A stretch of DNA of 64,000 bases from Armigeres subalbatus (lineage: Eukaryota > Arthropoda > Insecta > Diptera > Culicidae). The translations under genes and the position numbers were made by a program. Below the pieces are notes generated by a model. It did no database searches. It was not told the DNA's origin and worked only from the letters and a program-made list of their open reading frames with translations. The stretch spans positions 58,925 through 122,924 of the forward strand of contig NW_026942939.1 of NCBI RefSeq assembly GCF_024139115.2, given 5' to 3'. This document shows positions 21,609 through 32,713 of this stretch, piece after piece; position 1 is the stretch's first letter, and every line of letters starts with the position of its first letter.

Positions 21609-22390
21609 TTGACTCGACTTCAAAAGTTTCGATTAAAAAAAAGTAAATTTTCAAACACATCGGTTTTTTTCTGGCCACTCTATCTCGAATCGGTCTGATG
21701 ACAAACAAAATGATGACTATTCTTTAAAATTTGTTTTGCAAAACACGGAGAGATTGTAAATTGATTGCACACGGAATTGTTTAATTTGAACAAATATTCG
21801 AGTTATTCGTAATGATTGGTTTCCGGGAACTACTAGGAGCAGAAAGTGTGTGAACAATTTGTATAGTTGGTGTTGGTTTGAAGTGAGATGTCCTTTGTTT
21901 TTATATTCACAAATGAAGTCAATCAACTACCCACCCTAGGATGGTGACGAAGATTGATGATAATCGTCCATATAATCAATTATTGAAATATGAATTGTAA
22001 GAATAAAAGGTGCATTTAATATCATAGCATGTAAGTAATTTAAGATGGCAGCCGCAATATTTGGGTACAATGTACCAGCTCAAAAATTAAGGATTGAATA
22101 ATGGCTCAGGAATAACTGTTGATTCGTATGCAAAAGCAAAACATGCTCTAACAGATGAGATCAATTCAAGTTCAGACAAATGCTGACACTTACCGGAAGA
22201 ACAATTAAAATATGTTCTTTGCTTATGAATAGAGACTTTCTTCAAACATCCTGGGAATAAAACACCTAACACAATGCTCGCATCTTGCCCAAAAGATATG
22301 GAATTCATGATGGGCCAAACAACGTACGCATATTTGGCCGCATTACGAATCAAAAGCTTCGACCGACGGATGCTTAACGTGGAGCCTTTA
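21609..22390. other. No gene seen
   Basis: Spacer up to the hAT-type insertion. Minus-strand frames at 21717-21926 and 22087-22353 show no recognisable motif. Confidence 0.4.
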
Positions 22391-22398
22391 CTCTATAT
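22391..22398. repeat. Target-site duplication, left copy (hAT-type composite)
   Basis: The 8-bp word ctctatat here is repeated exactly at 29240-29247. Confidence 0.9.
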
Positions 22399-22452
22399 CA
22401 GCGGTTCTCAATCTTACTCCTTTCCGATGATGGATCGACTGTATGTTTAATT

Positions 22453-22757
22453 CTATTTATTGAACGGCTACTCAATCTTAAAATTTTCACAACGAGTTTA
22501 ATATTTACCCGACGTTTCGACATGGGAATTGCGTCTTTTATTAGGCATATTAGCTAAAAAAGAAACTTGATAACAGTGCTTCTGAAGTCATGTACGGACA
22601 ATTAGACAAACAGACGTTTCAAGTTAGACTAAACATACGACGACAAACAACAGAAATATTTTCCTCTTAAAAAAGACACAATTCCCGTGTCGAAACGTCA
22701 AGTAAATAATAAACTCGTTGTGAAAATTGTAAGACTGACTAACCGTTCAATAAATAG
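22453..22757. repeat. Inverted pair of Penelope-type terminal sequences
   Basis: Arms of about 88 bp (22453-22541 and 22669-22757) are inverted repeats. Reading outward from the centre, each arm contains a short stem (GACAC/GTGTC in the right arm), GAAACGTC and an aaataataaactcg-like run, the wording of Penelope-type hammerhead regions. The CTGANGA box is mutated in both. The centre (22542-22668) is AT-rich and non-coding. It could be a MITE or two head-to-head Penelope termini. Confidence 0.6.
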
Positions 22758-22834
22758 AGGTACCCCTTACTGTTTTTCCATTCATTGAGGTACCCCCTAT
22801 TTTTTCCCTATAAATAAAAATAAGCATGACTCAT

Positions 22835-23040
22835 GGTTCTCCAGTGGCCTTGCGAGCAAAGGCGTATGATTGCCAATCCGGAGATGGCGAGTTTGATTCT
22901 CGGTCCAGTTTAGGATGTTTTCGGGTTGGGAACTTTCTCGACACACTAGGCATAGTGTATCCATTGTAACTTGCCATACAAGATGCATACTCATGAAATG
23001 GCGGGAATAATAGAATACTAAGTTGAAAAGCAGACCAAGC
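22835..23040 (+). mobile_element. tRNA-derived SINE (second family)
   Basis: The head has an A-box-like cagtggccttgcgagcaaag (22842-22861) and a B-box-like gagtttgattctcg (22889-22902). The body reads ggatgttttcgggttgggaa and then a palindromic cataGTGTA-like section. The arrangement is that of polymerase III-driven mosquito SINEs. It sits inside the hAT-type composite and does not share a body with the SINEs at 16033 and 31341. Confidence 0.65.
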
Positions 23041-23065
23041 AGATCAAAAGAAGCATAACTCATAA

Positions 23066-23222
23066 GATTCGTTTGAAAGGGTGCTTCTGAACCTTTTGAA
23101 AGGAGGCCTTTGACCATCTTGAAATGACGTTTCTGAGTCTTTTGAAAGTAGGCTCCCAAGGTTCTTGAAAGAAGAATTTCGGGCCCCTCTAAAGGAAGTT
23201 GAGGCATTCCACGGGGGCATGT
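23066..23222. repeat. Minisatellite array, left fragment
   Basis: Irregular tandem units of about 25-35 bp are built around cttgaaag and a cttccgagcctc-like word. The section 23098-23215 matches 27315-27430 in the right array, in order and in the same orientation. The DNA transposon at 23255-27024 lies between the two parts, so a single array was split. Confidence 0.75.
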
Positions 23223-23254
23223 CAGTCGATCCTGAGCGACCATTTCGAAAATAT

Positions 23255-23770
23255 TTGAAACTCTGCACAGTTTTTCAATTTCATCTAAATCGTCATTTTT
23301 CGATATCAAATCTTCATATTGAGTCACGACTAACTTTTCAAAAGGGTGTATGTGAAAATGGTTCAAAAATATTTAAAAAGCTGCACAGCAAAAACGGAAT
23401 GTTCGATTGTTATGATTTTTCAGCAAAGTTAGACAACTAAATGGTGATTCTTGAGAAAATGTGCACAGTAAATGAACAAATTTTTTTTCCCTTTAAAAAT
23501 ATCATTTTGTCACAAAAACTCAAATATCTCAAAACCCTATCTTTTTCGAACGTAATTTTTTAGGAAAACGGTCCATTATATAAGCTATCTACCATAAAAA
23601 TTTGGTGATGGTAAACTAATAAACAAAAAGTTATGACATTTCAAACATTTCACAATTTTCACATTTAGTAAAAAAATTTTTTCTGTGTAAGTTATTTCGA
23701 GAATTGCAGTTTGATGCAGATTTTATTGTTAAGGGACGTGATTTAAACAAGTTGTTTTCATGATATTTTG
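23255..23770 (+). repeat. Terminal inverted repeat, left
   Basis: It pairs with 26505-27024 on the opposite strand with scattered mismatches and small gaps. The open frame read through it on the plus strand (23165-23440) has a mirror frame in the right arm, an effect of the repeat and not of a gene. Confidence 0.85.
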
Positions 23771-24201
23771 ATTTAATTATTCATAGCATCTATAAGAAAC
23801 TTAGACACGATCCAGTGTTGTGATCAAAAGTATTGATAGTGTCATAATTTTCATTGCACGTGACTGGCGAAAAATTCTTTTAATAGTTTTGAAACATGTT
23901 GATAATAACGTTGATAGAAACATATCAGAAATGTTATTTTTAAGACAAAAGCTGCAAAATCAAAGATTTATATACACGTGTACGTCTATAGTTTACCTGC
24001 AAAAAATATACCTCTTAGAGAATAGACTTTATGATCGGGAGGAAACGGGTATCTTCAACAACAACAAATGCATGATAGGTACATACCATGACAATGCTCA
24101 CGAAAAAGCAAAAAAATTACTACTACTAAGGTTGTTAAAGATCTTATACTAGTCAGTAAAAACTTAAAAGTGATTTTGTTTATTGAAATATTACGAACAA
24201 C

Positions 24202-26285
24202 ATGAGTAGCCGCTTTCTCAACTGTTGTAGGCCGTTTGATGGAAAAAAGTGTTCAAAAGAGTTACGAAATCTCACCGAAAGCACCATAGATAAACTGAAA
24301 GCGACTGGTTATGCTCCAATGTCCACATTGAATACAAATTTACGCATTTGCACGTCCTGCCGTCTAAACGTTGACAAAAGAGCAATCTGTATATCATCGG
24401 TTGAGCAGAGCGCAGGAAGTTCGAAAACGACAGCAACTGAGGAATTGCCAGATGTATCGACAACAACTGAGGAATTACCAGAAGTATTAAGTGCTGAGAG
24501 CCTTGCCACCGTACCATCAGCGAAATCTGTTTCAACAAATCAATCGGAAGATGAGTGTATCCAAAAGGTCAACATCGAACGCTTTAACGAGGGCATAGCT
24601 GGGATAAAAGTGACTCTGATTAAATGGAGTAAGATGGACTACGTTTATTACCCGGAGAAAAAATACCGTGAAATAAACGAAGCTGTACGAAGAAACCTCT
24701 TCAAATTAGGGACCTGATGATGTGGAAAATACAGACTACGATGAGGTAATTATAAATATGAAGGAGAGGTTCTCGAATGCAGCCACGACAAGGAAAGAAA
24801 ATTATTGATTTTGTCGATGCTGCCAAGTTCGTGGTCTATTCAGGATGCCATTGATGAGTTCAAAACCAATAGAAAGAGGCAAAACAATTGAAGAATAACT
24901 GTCTTTCAACCAAAAATACTAGGTCTAGTACTGCATTAACAGATGAGACAAAAGAAATAGTGGTTCAATATTTTGAAGATGATGAAGTAAGTCGAGCTAT
25001 GCCTGGTCAAAAAGATTATGTATCAGTAAAAAGATGGAAAGCGTCACAATCCAAAACGATTAATGATGACGATTTTGAAAGAAGCGTACACACGCTTCAA
25101 GGAAATTCACGATAATATTAAAATAGGTTTTTCCTCATTTGCAAGCCTTCGGCCAAGGCAATGTAAGCTTCTTTCCAATTCAGGAACACATAATGTGTGT
25201 GTGTGCACAACCCATGAGAATATTAATCTTATTTAACATAGTTTGAAAAGAATCAATTTAACAAAGGATATTAAAATGTTAACTGGTAGTCTTTGTGTGA
25301 AAATACAACATCAAATTGCTATCTACGATCTTGTTCGGATTGTCCAGATTCTTCATCATTGGAAAATACTTTATTCGCTGAGTTTGAAGAAAATATATTG
25401 ATCAGTTATCATTTGAGCAATGGGTGACCACGGATAGGTGTGACATAGAAACTATTGTAAAACCTGTAGATGAGTTTGTGTCATATTTTTGCTTGAAATT
25501 AGAAAGTTTAATCCCTCACGATTTCATTAAAACAGAACAATCCAGCTTTTTAAAAAATACGAAAAATACATTACAAAATGGTGAATTTTTAGTCATTTGT
25601 GATTTTTCTGAAAATTACAGCTTACAAATTACAGGAACGTACAACAAGCTACAATTCATCCATTCGTTATTTATTTTAATGGAAGTACGCAAATTGAACA
25701 CTTAAGTTTTATTATAATTTCCGAAGATTTAAGGCACGATTCAGTATCCGTAAACTTGTTCATTGCCAAAATGATTAACTTTTTACGCGTGGATAAGAAT
25801 AAAGCAGTCAAAAAGATGTATTTCATGTCTGATGGAGCAGCGTCGCAGTACAAAAATCGTAAGAATTTTTCGAGCCTATGTCAATTTAAATCAATGTACG
25901 CGGAATTGATGCAGAATGGCATTTTTTGCTACGTCACATGGCAAAGGTCCTTGTGTTGCTATTGGAAGAACAATAAAGCGCATGGCCGCAAGAGCAAGTT
26001 TAGCCAAAGATGGTGAGCATCCAATTAAAACTGCGAAAGAACTTTTGATTGGGCAAATCGTAGAAAAGAAAAGATTTAACCAAATTATCATTTTGTTTGA
26101 CTACTGCTGAAGAGTACGAAATAAAGGCTTCAGAGCTCGGCGAGCCAGTTAATCACGCGAAGCCGATCAAAGTAACCCAAAAATTCCACTGTTTCATGCC
26201 ATGGTCGGAAAATAAACTTAAAGCAACCCTATACTCAATCTGTGCTGATAATAATTCAAAAGTGTTCGATATTTTAAAAATTTGA
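24202..26285 (+). pseudogene. Decayed transposase-like gene of an unassigned family
   Basis: ATG at 24202 opens a 172-codon frame (MSSRFLNCCRPFDGKKCSKE) with cysteine pairs near the start, then a low-complexity T/E/S linker. Several frames then yield a consistent protein: LLILSMLPSSWSIQDAI, TKEIVVQYFEDDEVSRAMPG, KIGFSSFASLRPRQCKLL, GTHNVCVCTTHENI, CDFSENYSLQ, QATIHPFVIY, MYFMSDGAASQYKNRKNF, FFATSHGKGPC and TIKRMAARASL, ending near 26285. The D-S-E-N, S-D-G-x-x-x-Q and H-G-K-G-P-C blocks look like an RNase H-type catalytic core. I recall related proteins as repeated unnamed genes in aphids and cnidarians, which is unverified. At least five frame changes or stops show that it is dead. Confidence 0.75.
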
Positions 26286-26504
26286 ATAAAAATAAATAAA
26301 AATAAGTATTAATAAACTGTTTTCATGATATCATAACCCATACCAAAATTCAAACCCAAAACTCTTAGAGTTTCTATAACAACATTGTGTAACTGCCACA
26401 TTTAATTTAATACTTAGGATAATATTAATTCATTTTTATTTATTTATACATATAATATTTATACATATAATATACATAATATCGATGAATACATAAATAT
26501 GGAA

Positions 26505-27024
26505 TATCATACAAACAACTTGTTTAACTCACGCAAGGCCCAAACTGAAAAAAAAAATCAGCATCAAACTGCGATTCTTGAAAAAAAAAATACACGGAAA
26601 TTTTTTTTTGTTTACTATATGTGAAAATTGTGAAATGTTTAAAATGTCATAACTTTTTTGTTTATTAGTTTACCATCACCAAATTTTTATGGTAGATAGC
26701 TAATATAATGGACCGTTTTCCTAAAAAATTACGTTCGAAAAAGATAGGGTTTTGAGATATTTGAGTTTTGTGACAAAAATGATATTTTTAAAGGCAAAAA
26801 ATTTTTTTTACTGTGCACATTTTCTTAAGAATCACCATTTAGTTGTCTAACTTTGCTGAAAAATCATAACAATCGAACATTCCGTTTTTGCTGTGCAGCT
26901 TTTTAAATATTTTTGAACCATTTTCACATACACCCTTTTGAAAAGTTAGTCGTGACTCAATATGAAGATTTGATATCGAAAAATGACGATTTAGATAAAA
27001 TTGAAAAACTGTGCAAAGTTTCAA
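26505..27024 (-). repeat. Terminal inverted repeat, right
   Basis: Inverted partner of 23255-23770. The inner end has a shared ttaaacaagttgttt word in both arms. Confidence 0.85.
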
Positions 27025-27065
27025 CTCAATAGAAAATCATGAATTAAAAATTTTCTTAAATTTTG

Positions 27066-28262
27066 ATGCTGTTGCTTGGAATCGCTCAGTTTTCGAGCCA
27101 CTTCAGAAGCCTCTTGAAAGTAGGCTTTCGAGTCTTTGGAAAGGGGGCTTTCGAGCCTCTAGAAAGGGGACTCCCAAAACTCTTGAAAAGCGGGCTTGCG
27201 ATCCTTTCGAAAAAAAAAGGCTTCCGAGCCACTTGAAAGGGGTCTAAAAGAAGAATTCCGAGTCACTCGAAAAAATGTTTCCGAGTCTCATGAAAAAGTT
27301 CTTTCGAGCCTCTTGAAAGGAGACTTTGAACATCATGAAAAGACGTTTCTGAAACTTTTGAAAGTAGACTCCCACGCTTCTTGGAAGAAGAATTCCGATC
27401 CCCTCTAAAGGAAGTTTCCGAGCCACTTGAAGGGGACTTCAGAGCCTCTTGAAAGGGGTCTTCCGAGTCTCTAGAAAGGGAGCTTCAACCATCTTGAAAA
27501 GAGGGCTTCCGACCTTTTTTAAAAGAGGCTTCCGAGCCACTTGAAAGGAGGCTGAAAAAAACATTTCCGAGTCACTCGAAAGAAGGTTCCCGAGCATTGT
27601 AAAATGAAGCTTCCAAGCCTCTTGAGAGGAGACTTCCGAGCCTCTTGAAAAGGCGTTGCTGAGAGTTTCGAAAGTACGCTCCCAAGCGTCTTGAAAGGGG
27701 GCTTCAGAGCCTCTTGAAAGTGGGCTTCCGAGCCTCCGAAGAAAGGGCTTCCGAGTCTCTTCAGGGGGCTTCCCACCCTCTTGAGCAGTGGCTTCCAAGC
27801 CACTTGAAAAGAACTGAAAGAAGAACTCTGAGCTACTCAAAGGAATTTCCGAGCCACATGTTAGGGGTCTATCGAGCCTCTTGAAAGGATACTTTGAGCA
27901 ACTGGAAATGACGATCCTGAGCCTTTTGAAAGTAGGCTCCCACCTTCTTGAAAAAAGAATTCCGAGCCCCTCGAAAGGAAGTTTCCAAGCCATTTGAAAG
28001 GGGGCTTTCGAGCATCTTGAAAGTGGGTTTCCAAGTCTCTTGAAAGGGGGCCTTCAATCTTCTCGAAAAAGGTGATTCCGACACTCTTGAAAATGGGGCT
28101 TCCGAGCCTCTTCAAAGAGAGCTTACGTTTTCCTTGAAAGGAAACTTCCAAGCCTCATGAAAGGGGGCTTCCGAGCCTCCAAGTAAGGAGTTTTCAGATT
28201 CTTTCGAAAGGATGTTTACGACCTGTTTGGAAAAAGGCTTTCAAGACGCGTAGAAGAAAACT
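27066..28262. repeat. Minisatellite array, right fragment
   Basis: About 1.2 kb of irregular units, roughly 25-35 bp, with a cttgaaagggggcttccgag consensus and many variants. A longer-range pattern is visible: the stretch containing aaagacgtttctga at 27340 recurs in altered form near 27650 and 27900. The unit length is not a multiple of three, yet long frames stay open on the minus strand, giving proline/serine/arginine-rich nonsense (27439-27993 and others). These are not genes. Confidence 0.8.
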
Positions 28263-28835
28263 TCCAAAAGTTTTTTCAATGCCTTTAATGCCTCAAGGCT
28301 TCTGAACCTTCAAATTGGGTCCTAAAATGATAAATCGATATTCGATTTTTTTCACGGTACGATAAAGCTTATGATTTATCTCGTCTATTTTTTCCGACTT
28401 AGAAGTCGGAAGACACAATATTCAATTTGAAATTTGAAAACAGATGGAAATGCATCCTCGACACTTTCGGTCGTGTTTGAGGTACAAAATAAAGTTGTAT
28501 AGTTTGGTTGCAAACGCACTAGCAAAATACCGCAGGACACTTGACTCAACCTTTGACAGTTTATATATGGGCCTGACGTTTTGGACTGATGGTTCATTCG
28601 ATCTAAAATGTTGCCTTTTCAGCAACAAAAGTTGCTCATCCCAAAATGTGTCTTTAAATGTCTCAAACACAAAATTATCATTTTTACTGATTTTTATCAG
28701 AATTCATATAACATCGGATCATGTATTCTTGACTGATGCACTATCGTTTGCATCAACAAACGAGGTATCGACACAATTCAAGATTTTAGCTGAGAAGCAT
28801 TTTCCTAACATATTATTCAACATTTTGTTTCAATC
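28263..28835. other. No gene seen
   Basis: Inside the hAT-type composite. A 134-codon plus-strand frame (28444-28848) and overlapping minus-strand frames have no recognisable motif. Confidence 0.35.
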
Positions 28836-28972
28836 GGGTATACCATAAGGACGTTAGGCATAATGGACGTTAGGCATAAAACGACCCAAAGAACAGCCTG
28901 TGACATAAAGAAGGCAGAATTATGCCAAACGTCCATTATTCCTTATGTCCTTATGCCTAACGTAGCGGACCC
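28836..28972. mobile_element. 137-bp foldback MITE with 9-bp duplication, copy 1
   Basis: It begins gggtatacc and ends gcggaccc, and is flanked by an exact 9-bp repeat gtttcaatc (28827-28835 and 28973-28981). The arms are made of the word cgttaggcataa on the left and its inverse on the right. A related copy lies at 32714-32903. A 9-bp duplication is typical of Mutator-like elements, although the terminal inversion here is only a few bases plus the repeat arms. Confidence 0.7.
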
Positions 28973-29239
28973 GTTTCAATCAGGTAGATTGCTTTTGCAG
29001 ATTTTTTTTATCTTTTGTCCCATAACCCTTCATTTACTGAGTTGGATGTGCTGGACATGATTCAATAGGCTTTGATTTACTGATTGCCATCCATATTATG
29101 TACTTGGAATAAAAAAAATACAATTATTATATCTCTACCAATATTTTTTTTATTCGAATTGTAATATATCCGCCATTACGAATTTTCGTCAGAGGTATCC
29201 CCTGGGGTCAGCGATGGTACCCCAGGTTGAGAACCGCTG

Positions 29240-29247
29240 CTCTATAT
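29240..29247. repeat. Target-site duplication, right copy (hAT-type composite)
   Basis: This is an exact repeat of ctctatat found at 22391-22398. Confidence 0.9.
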
Positions 29248-29427
29248 CTATCCTCGGTTCGACTCACCGCTGGCTCACCCGAGTTTCCACTGAATGATGG
29301 CAGTATGCCATTAGAAACGCTTACAGCCATGTACGTTGAACGGATGGCTACGATCGTTCCCGAGGCCATATACGAGCCTTATTCTCGTGTGTAAACAAAT
29401 GAGCGCAGCCAACATTCAACTCTAATA

Positions 29428-30334
29428 CAGTCGACTCTCGTCTTCTCGATATTGAAGGGACAATCGAGATCAGGGGACTGAGGAGAAGGCTAATACGCCT
29501 ACCCATTATTCATCCAATATGGCGTTTGTTTTTTGATAACAAAGCTTCGGAAGTATCGACGGGCAATTTTTCGACATAAAAAGGCCATACAAACACAAAC
29601 AGACTTTACTAATTGCAAATTTTCGCCAGGAAAAGTAATTGCCGATAATTAGCACTAACTGCGTACGAACCAATCACCCAAAATGAGCAGCTGAATTCGG
29701 GTACACCATCCAGAAACTGGGTACCAAAAACTAGAAATACTACAATAAGAGATAGGCGAAGACGCCATCTTGTTTCCAATCGAACAGTTAAAAGCGTTTC
29801 CAATTTTACTTGTTTACATTTTGCATCCATGAGAAGCAAGCAAAAAGTTCAAGTGATGCCAGTATTATTTTCACGATTTCATGCATTTTCATGCGTTGCC
29901 ATTTCGAAAGTTTTCAACTCCACCGATCTCTGGTTATAAGGTTGCTGGGTTGTTAGGTAGAGTGCCATTGTACCGCGGGTGACAGACATTTCACCCTTCT
30001 GGGAGAGATCGAGGAATGGAAGGAAAACTGAAATGGGTACTTGATTGAAAAAGCTCGCTGCCATGAAAAACGACAACAAAACAATTAATGTTTTTAATGC
30101 GTTTGTTATTACCTCAAGATGGTCTAGTAGCCTAGAATTTTGAATATATTGACATAGGGAGAATGAATCCTGAACAAACTTTGACCAGAACACATCGAGA
30201 TAGAGAGATATCGAGATAGGGAGGTTACCGAGATGTAGAAAGTAAAATTGTATGTGGATTGAAAAACCCGGGATACCCATCGACATAGGGAGAGATATCG
30301 AGATACAGAACATCGAGATGTGGAGAGTCGACTG
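29428..30334. mobile_element. 907-bp MITE with TA duplication
   Basis: The ends read cagtcgactctc in inverted orientation, with TA on both sides (29426-29427 and 30335-30336). Repeated atcgagat words lie inside both ends, extending the inversion imperfectly. The 144-codon minus-strand frame across it follows from the repeats and has no transposase motif. The CAGT start and TA target suggest a pogo- or Tc1-like non-autonomous element. Confidence 0.75.
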
Positions 30335-30336
30335 TA

Positions 30337-31340
30337 GTTGTAATAAACATGTTATGTGTTAATATTATCTCTTACTTTCTAAGGAGAATGTGAAAACGTT
30401 CGACGAGATCCTTGAGCCGAAGAAAATGGCACAATGAATTATTTTATTTATTTATTTATTCGCCATATTCAACACTATTTTGTTGCATATATTGTATAAC
30501 TTAGAGTAGAGATTTTAATCTATTTTTGAAAATCATCTTGGTAATATTAAAAACGAAGATATTATAAACCTCGTTGAATAGTCTACAACATCTGAGTAGG
30601 GGCCTATTGTGAACATACAAGGTGCGATGTGGATGTGACTGAATAAAGAGTAGAGCTTGGAAGCGAAGCGTACGACGCGAAGCGTGGAAATTCACAGAGT
30701 AAATGACGTATTTTGGCCATCTGAATATATTTTGGTCTCTTGGCTATATATTTTTTAATTTGTTACATTAATATGGTTAGAATTGCTATTATGGCAGCGG
30801 CTAAAGAGACACATGGTTCCTTTTTATTGAAAGAAAGCTAAGTGGAAAAACACGCAAAATATGATTTGAAAATAATTTCGAAAAAAGGTGTATAAGATGC
30901 CGCCAAATTGAGCATACGTCGAATATGTTTCTATGAAATATTTTCCTATAAACATAATCAATTAAATTGTTCTTTTTTATGACAAAAAATAGAATAATAA
31001 ACATCCACTACTTTGAGATTTATTGTTTTGCTATTAGGACGAGTACTACTCGAGTTGCTATCAAAATGACGAACAATTGAAAGATAAGATGGTTTGTAAA
31101 TATTCACTGCCGCAGGGTGAAGTAGTTGCAATATATTGTAACTTTCTTCCCAGTCAGTCCTGTCTTACATATGTTAGATAATCAGAAACGAGTTGAACAA
31201 AGTATGAACAGTATGAACAAATGTGAAAACCCAGCTGGTGGCTAATAAAACTTGATGTAAATATGGAAGGAAAACGGTTAATGTTGAGGATGATGTAAAT
31301 AAAATTCAGTATAACTTTATTTAAAAGACAGGGTCACCGT
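30337..31340. other. No gene seen
   Basis: AT-rich spacer with scattered short open frames and no recognisable motif. Confidence 0.4.
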
Positions 31341-31550
31341 CTTCGACTAGAGGTCGCACAGACTGAACACTTGACATTTAGCATTAGACAACGGACAGGA
31401 CATCTACACAACACCCAGTGGACCAGTGGAGAACTTTTCGCCTTACGAAATGTTTTCTCCTCACTGGGGCGGGAATCGAGCCCACACTTCACAGCACATG
31501 CGTCTAAACGATTGACGTCGCTAACCGCACGGCCACGAAGCCCACAAAAC
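31341..31550 (-). mobile_element. tRNA-derived SINE
   Basis: On the minus strand the head gives A box GTGGCCGTGCGGTTAGCG (about 31537-31520) and B box GGGCTCGATTCCCG (about 31483-31470), at tRNA-like spacing. A body of about 120 bp follows, ending in a gtgcgacctctag word. The family matches 16033-16208. Transcription by polymerase III would start near 31548. Confidence 0.75.
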
Positions 31551-31845
31551 TAGCAAATTAAAATTGGTAAAATTAGTTTTCGCGTCGATAACCACTTCAG
31601 GATACTCATCAATGAGGATATTATCAAATCAGTAGAGCAAACAAACAAACAAACAATTCTAAGAAGTAATTTTGTAGTTTTCAAGCCAATCATCTTGGGG
31701 AGGAATATGGATCAATTTATATACGAACAAATTTTATTTTCACCGACTCCTTGATCTTTATTCAACAATCGCGTTTGTACCTGTCGGTAGATTTCCAAAC
31801 TCTCGACAACATCAAGTTTCCACGGGGAAGATACATTTCTTTTAA
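31551..31845. other. No gene seen
   Basis: Spacer with an (aaac)n run near 31640. Confidence 0.4.
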
Positions 31846-31905
31846 GTACGAAACACTGAAGACGGCCTTACTATTGAGGTCAAAATACGTATCTGTCAAA
31901 GGTAC
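31846..31905 (+). ncRNA. Hammerhead-like motif 2
   Basis: GTAC-GA-AACA, CTGAAGA, one extra C, stem II GGCCT/AGGTC with a G-U pair, AAAATACGTATC, TGTC, AAAG, GTAC. It has the same layout as motif 1, but the first G of the GAAA box is A, which should weaken or abolish cleavage. Confidence 0.45.
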
Positions 31906-32713
31906 ATAGTGGGAATACATGGAATAGTTCAAAATCGTCTTATGACAAGCTTATTTTTAAGTATGGAGTCATTAATTTTCTACGAGGTTAAATGCCTGAT
32001 AGTTGGTTTGGTATTTTGTATCCACGTGGACTTTTAGAATTTGCCTGTGAGTGATTGGATTTGATATCATCATTCTTTACGAGCCTTCTGAAATTATAAT
32101 CAATCTTGAAAACTAATTTTAGAAAAAGTTATACTACATATTATTTAGATCATTCTCAACATTCGACATATTTATTAGGTAGCGGCTGGGCTTTCACAAT
32201 TTATTCATATGTTCAACTTGTTTCTGATTGTTAAACATATGGAAGACAGCATTGCGAGGAAAGTTACAGTGTATTGCTACTATTTTGCCTTGCTGCATTG
32301 AATATTTGCAAAGCTATGTTCTTACTTTTCACGTGTTCGTCATGTTGATCAAAACTCCAACAGTAATTCTTCTAATTTCAAAACAACGAATGTAAAAGAA
32401 GTGCACATTTATTATTTTATGCATTACCATGAAAAAGAACATTTGATTGCATTGCTCATGTTTATGGGAAGAGATTCCATAGAAACAGATTCGGTGTATG
32501 CTCAATTTTGTGGCATTTTAGCGAGATAATTTTCAAATAATTACTTACATATGCATCGGAAAAATTTCTAACTTTTTGTACCCTTCTCATTACAGAATGA
32601 AAAACATAGTTAAAATACATTGAATGAAACATTGAAAACAATTGCTTCCCTTTGACGTTGTTAATAAATTTATCTAATCCAATGTGTATGCTCATTTCTG
32701 AGATTGACTGCAA
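31906..32713. other. No gene seen
   Basis: AT-rich spacer. Confidence 0.4.

Larger units (their letters stand above)
23255..27024. mobile_element. DNA transposon with about 0.5 kb terminal inverted repeats, family unassigned
   Basis: Left arm 23255-23770 and right arm 26505-27024 are long inverted repeats of high similarity, starting ttgaaact and continuing tgcacagtttttcaattt. The interior holds a single decayed gene (24202-26285) with three acidic-site motifs. The element is inserted into a minisatellite array that continues on both sides. I could not fix the outermost bases: ctgagcga occurs just outside both arms (23231-23238 and, inverted, about 27083-27090), so the true ends may lie there. 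No target-site duplication was recognised. Confidence 0.8.
22399..29239. mobile_element. hAT-type element, 6.8 kb, loaded with nested repeats
   Basis: The left end reads cagcggttctcaa and the right end is its inverse, ttgagaaccgctg, flanked by a perfect 8-bp duplication ctctatat. This terminal word and an 8-bp duplication are hallmarks of hAT-superfamily elements. A ggtacccc word lies just inside both ends (near 22762 and 29214). I see no hAT transposase in it. Instead it holds a Penelope-type inverted pair, a SINE, a minisatellite, a second DNA transposon and a small 9-bp-duplication element, so the original element was probably short and non-autonomous and grew by later insertion. Confidence 0.85.

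Noticed and set aside
23165..23440. 91-codon frame repeated as a mirror frame at 26839-27024
   Set aside because: Both are readings of the transposon's inverted repeats, not a duplicated gene.
27439..27993. A 184-codon minus-strand open frame
   Set aside because: It lies wholly in the minisatellite; its P/S/R/L-rich text follows from the repeat unit and other frames there are equally open.
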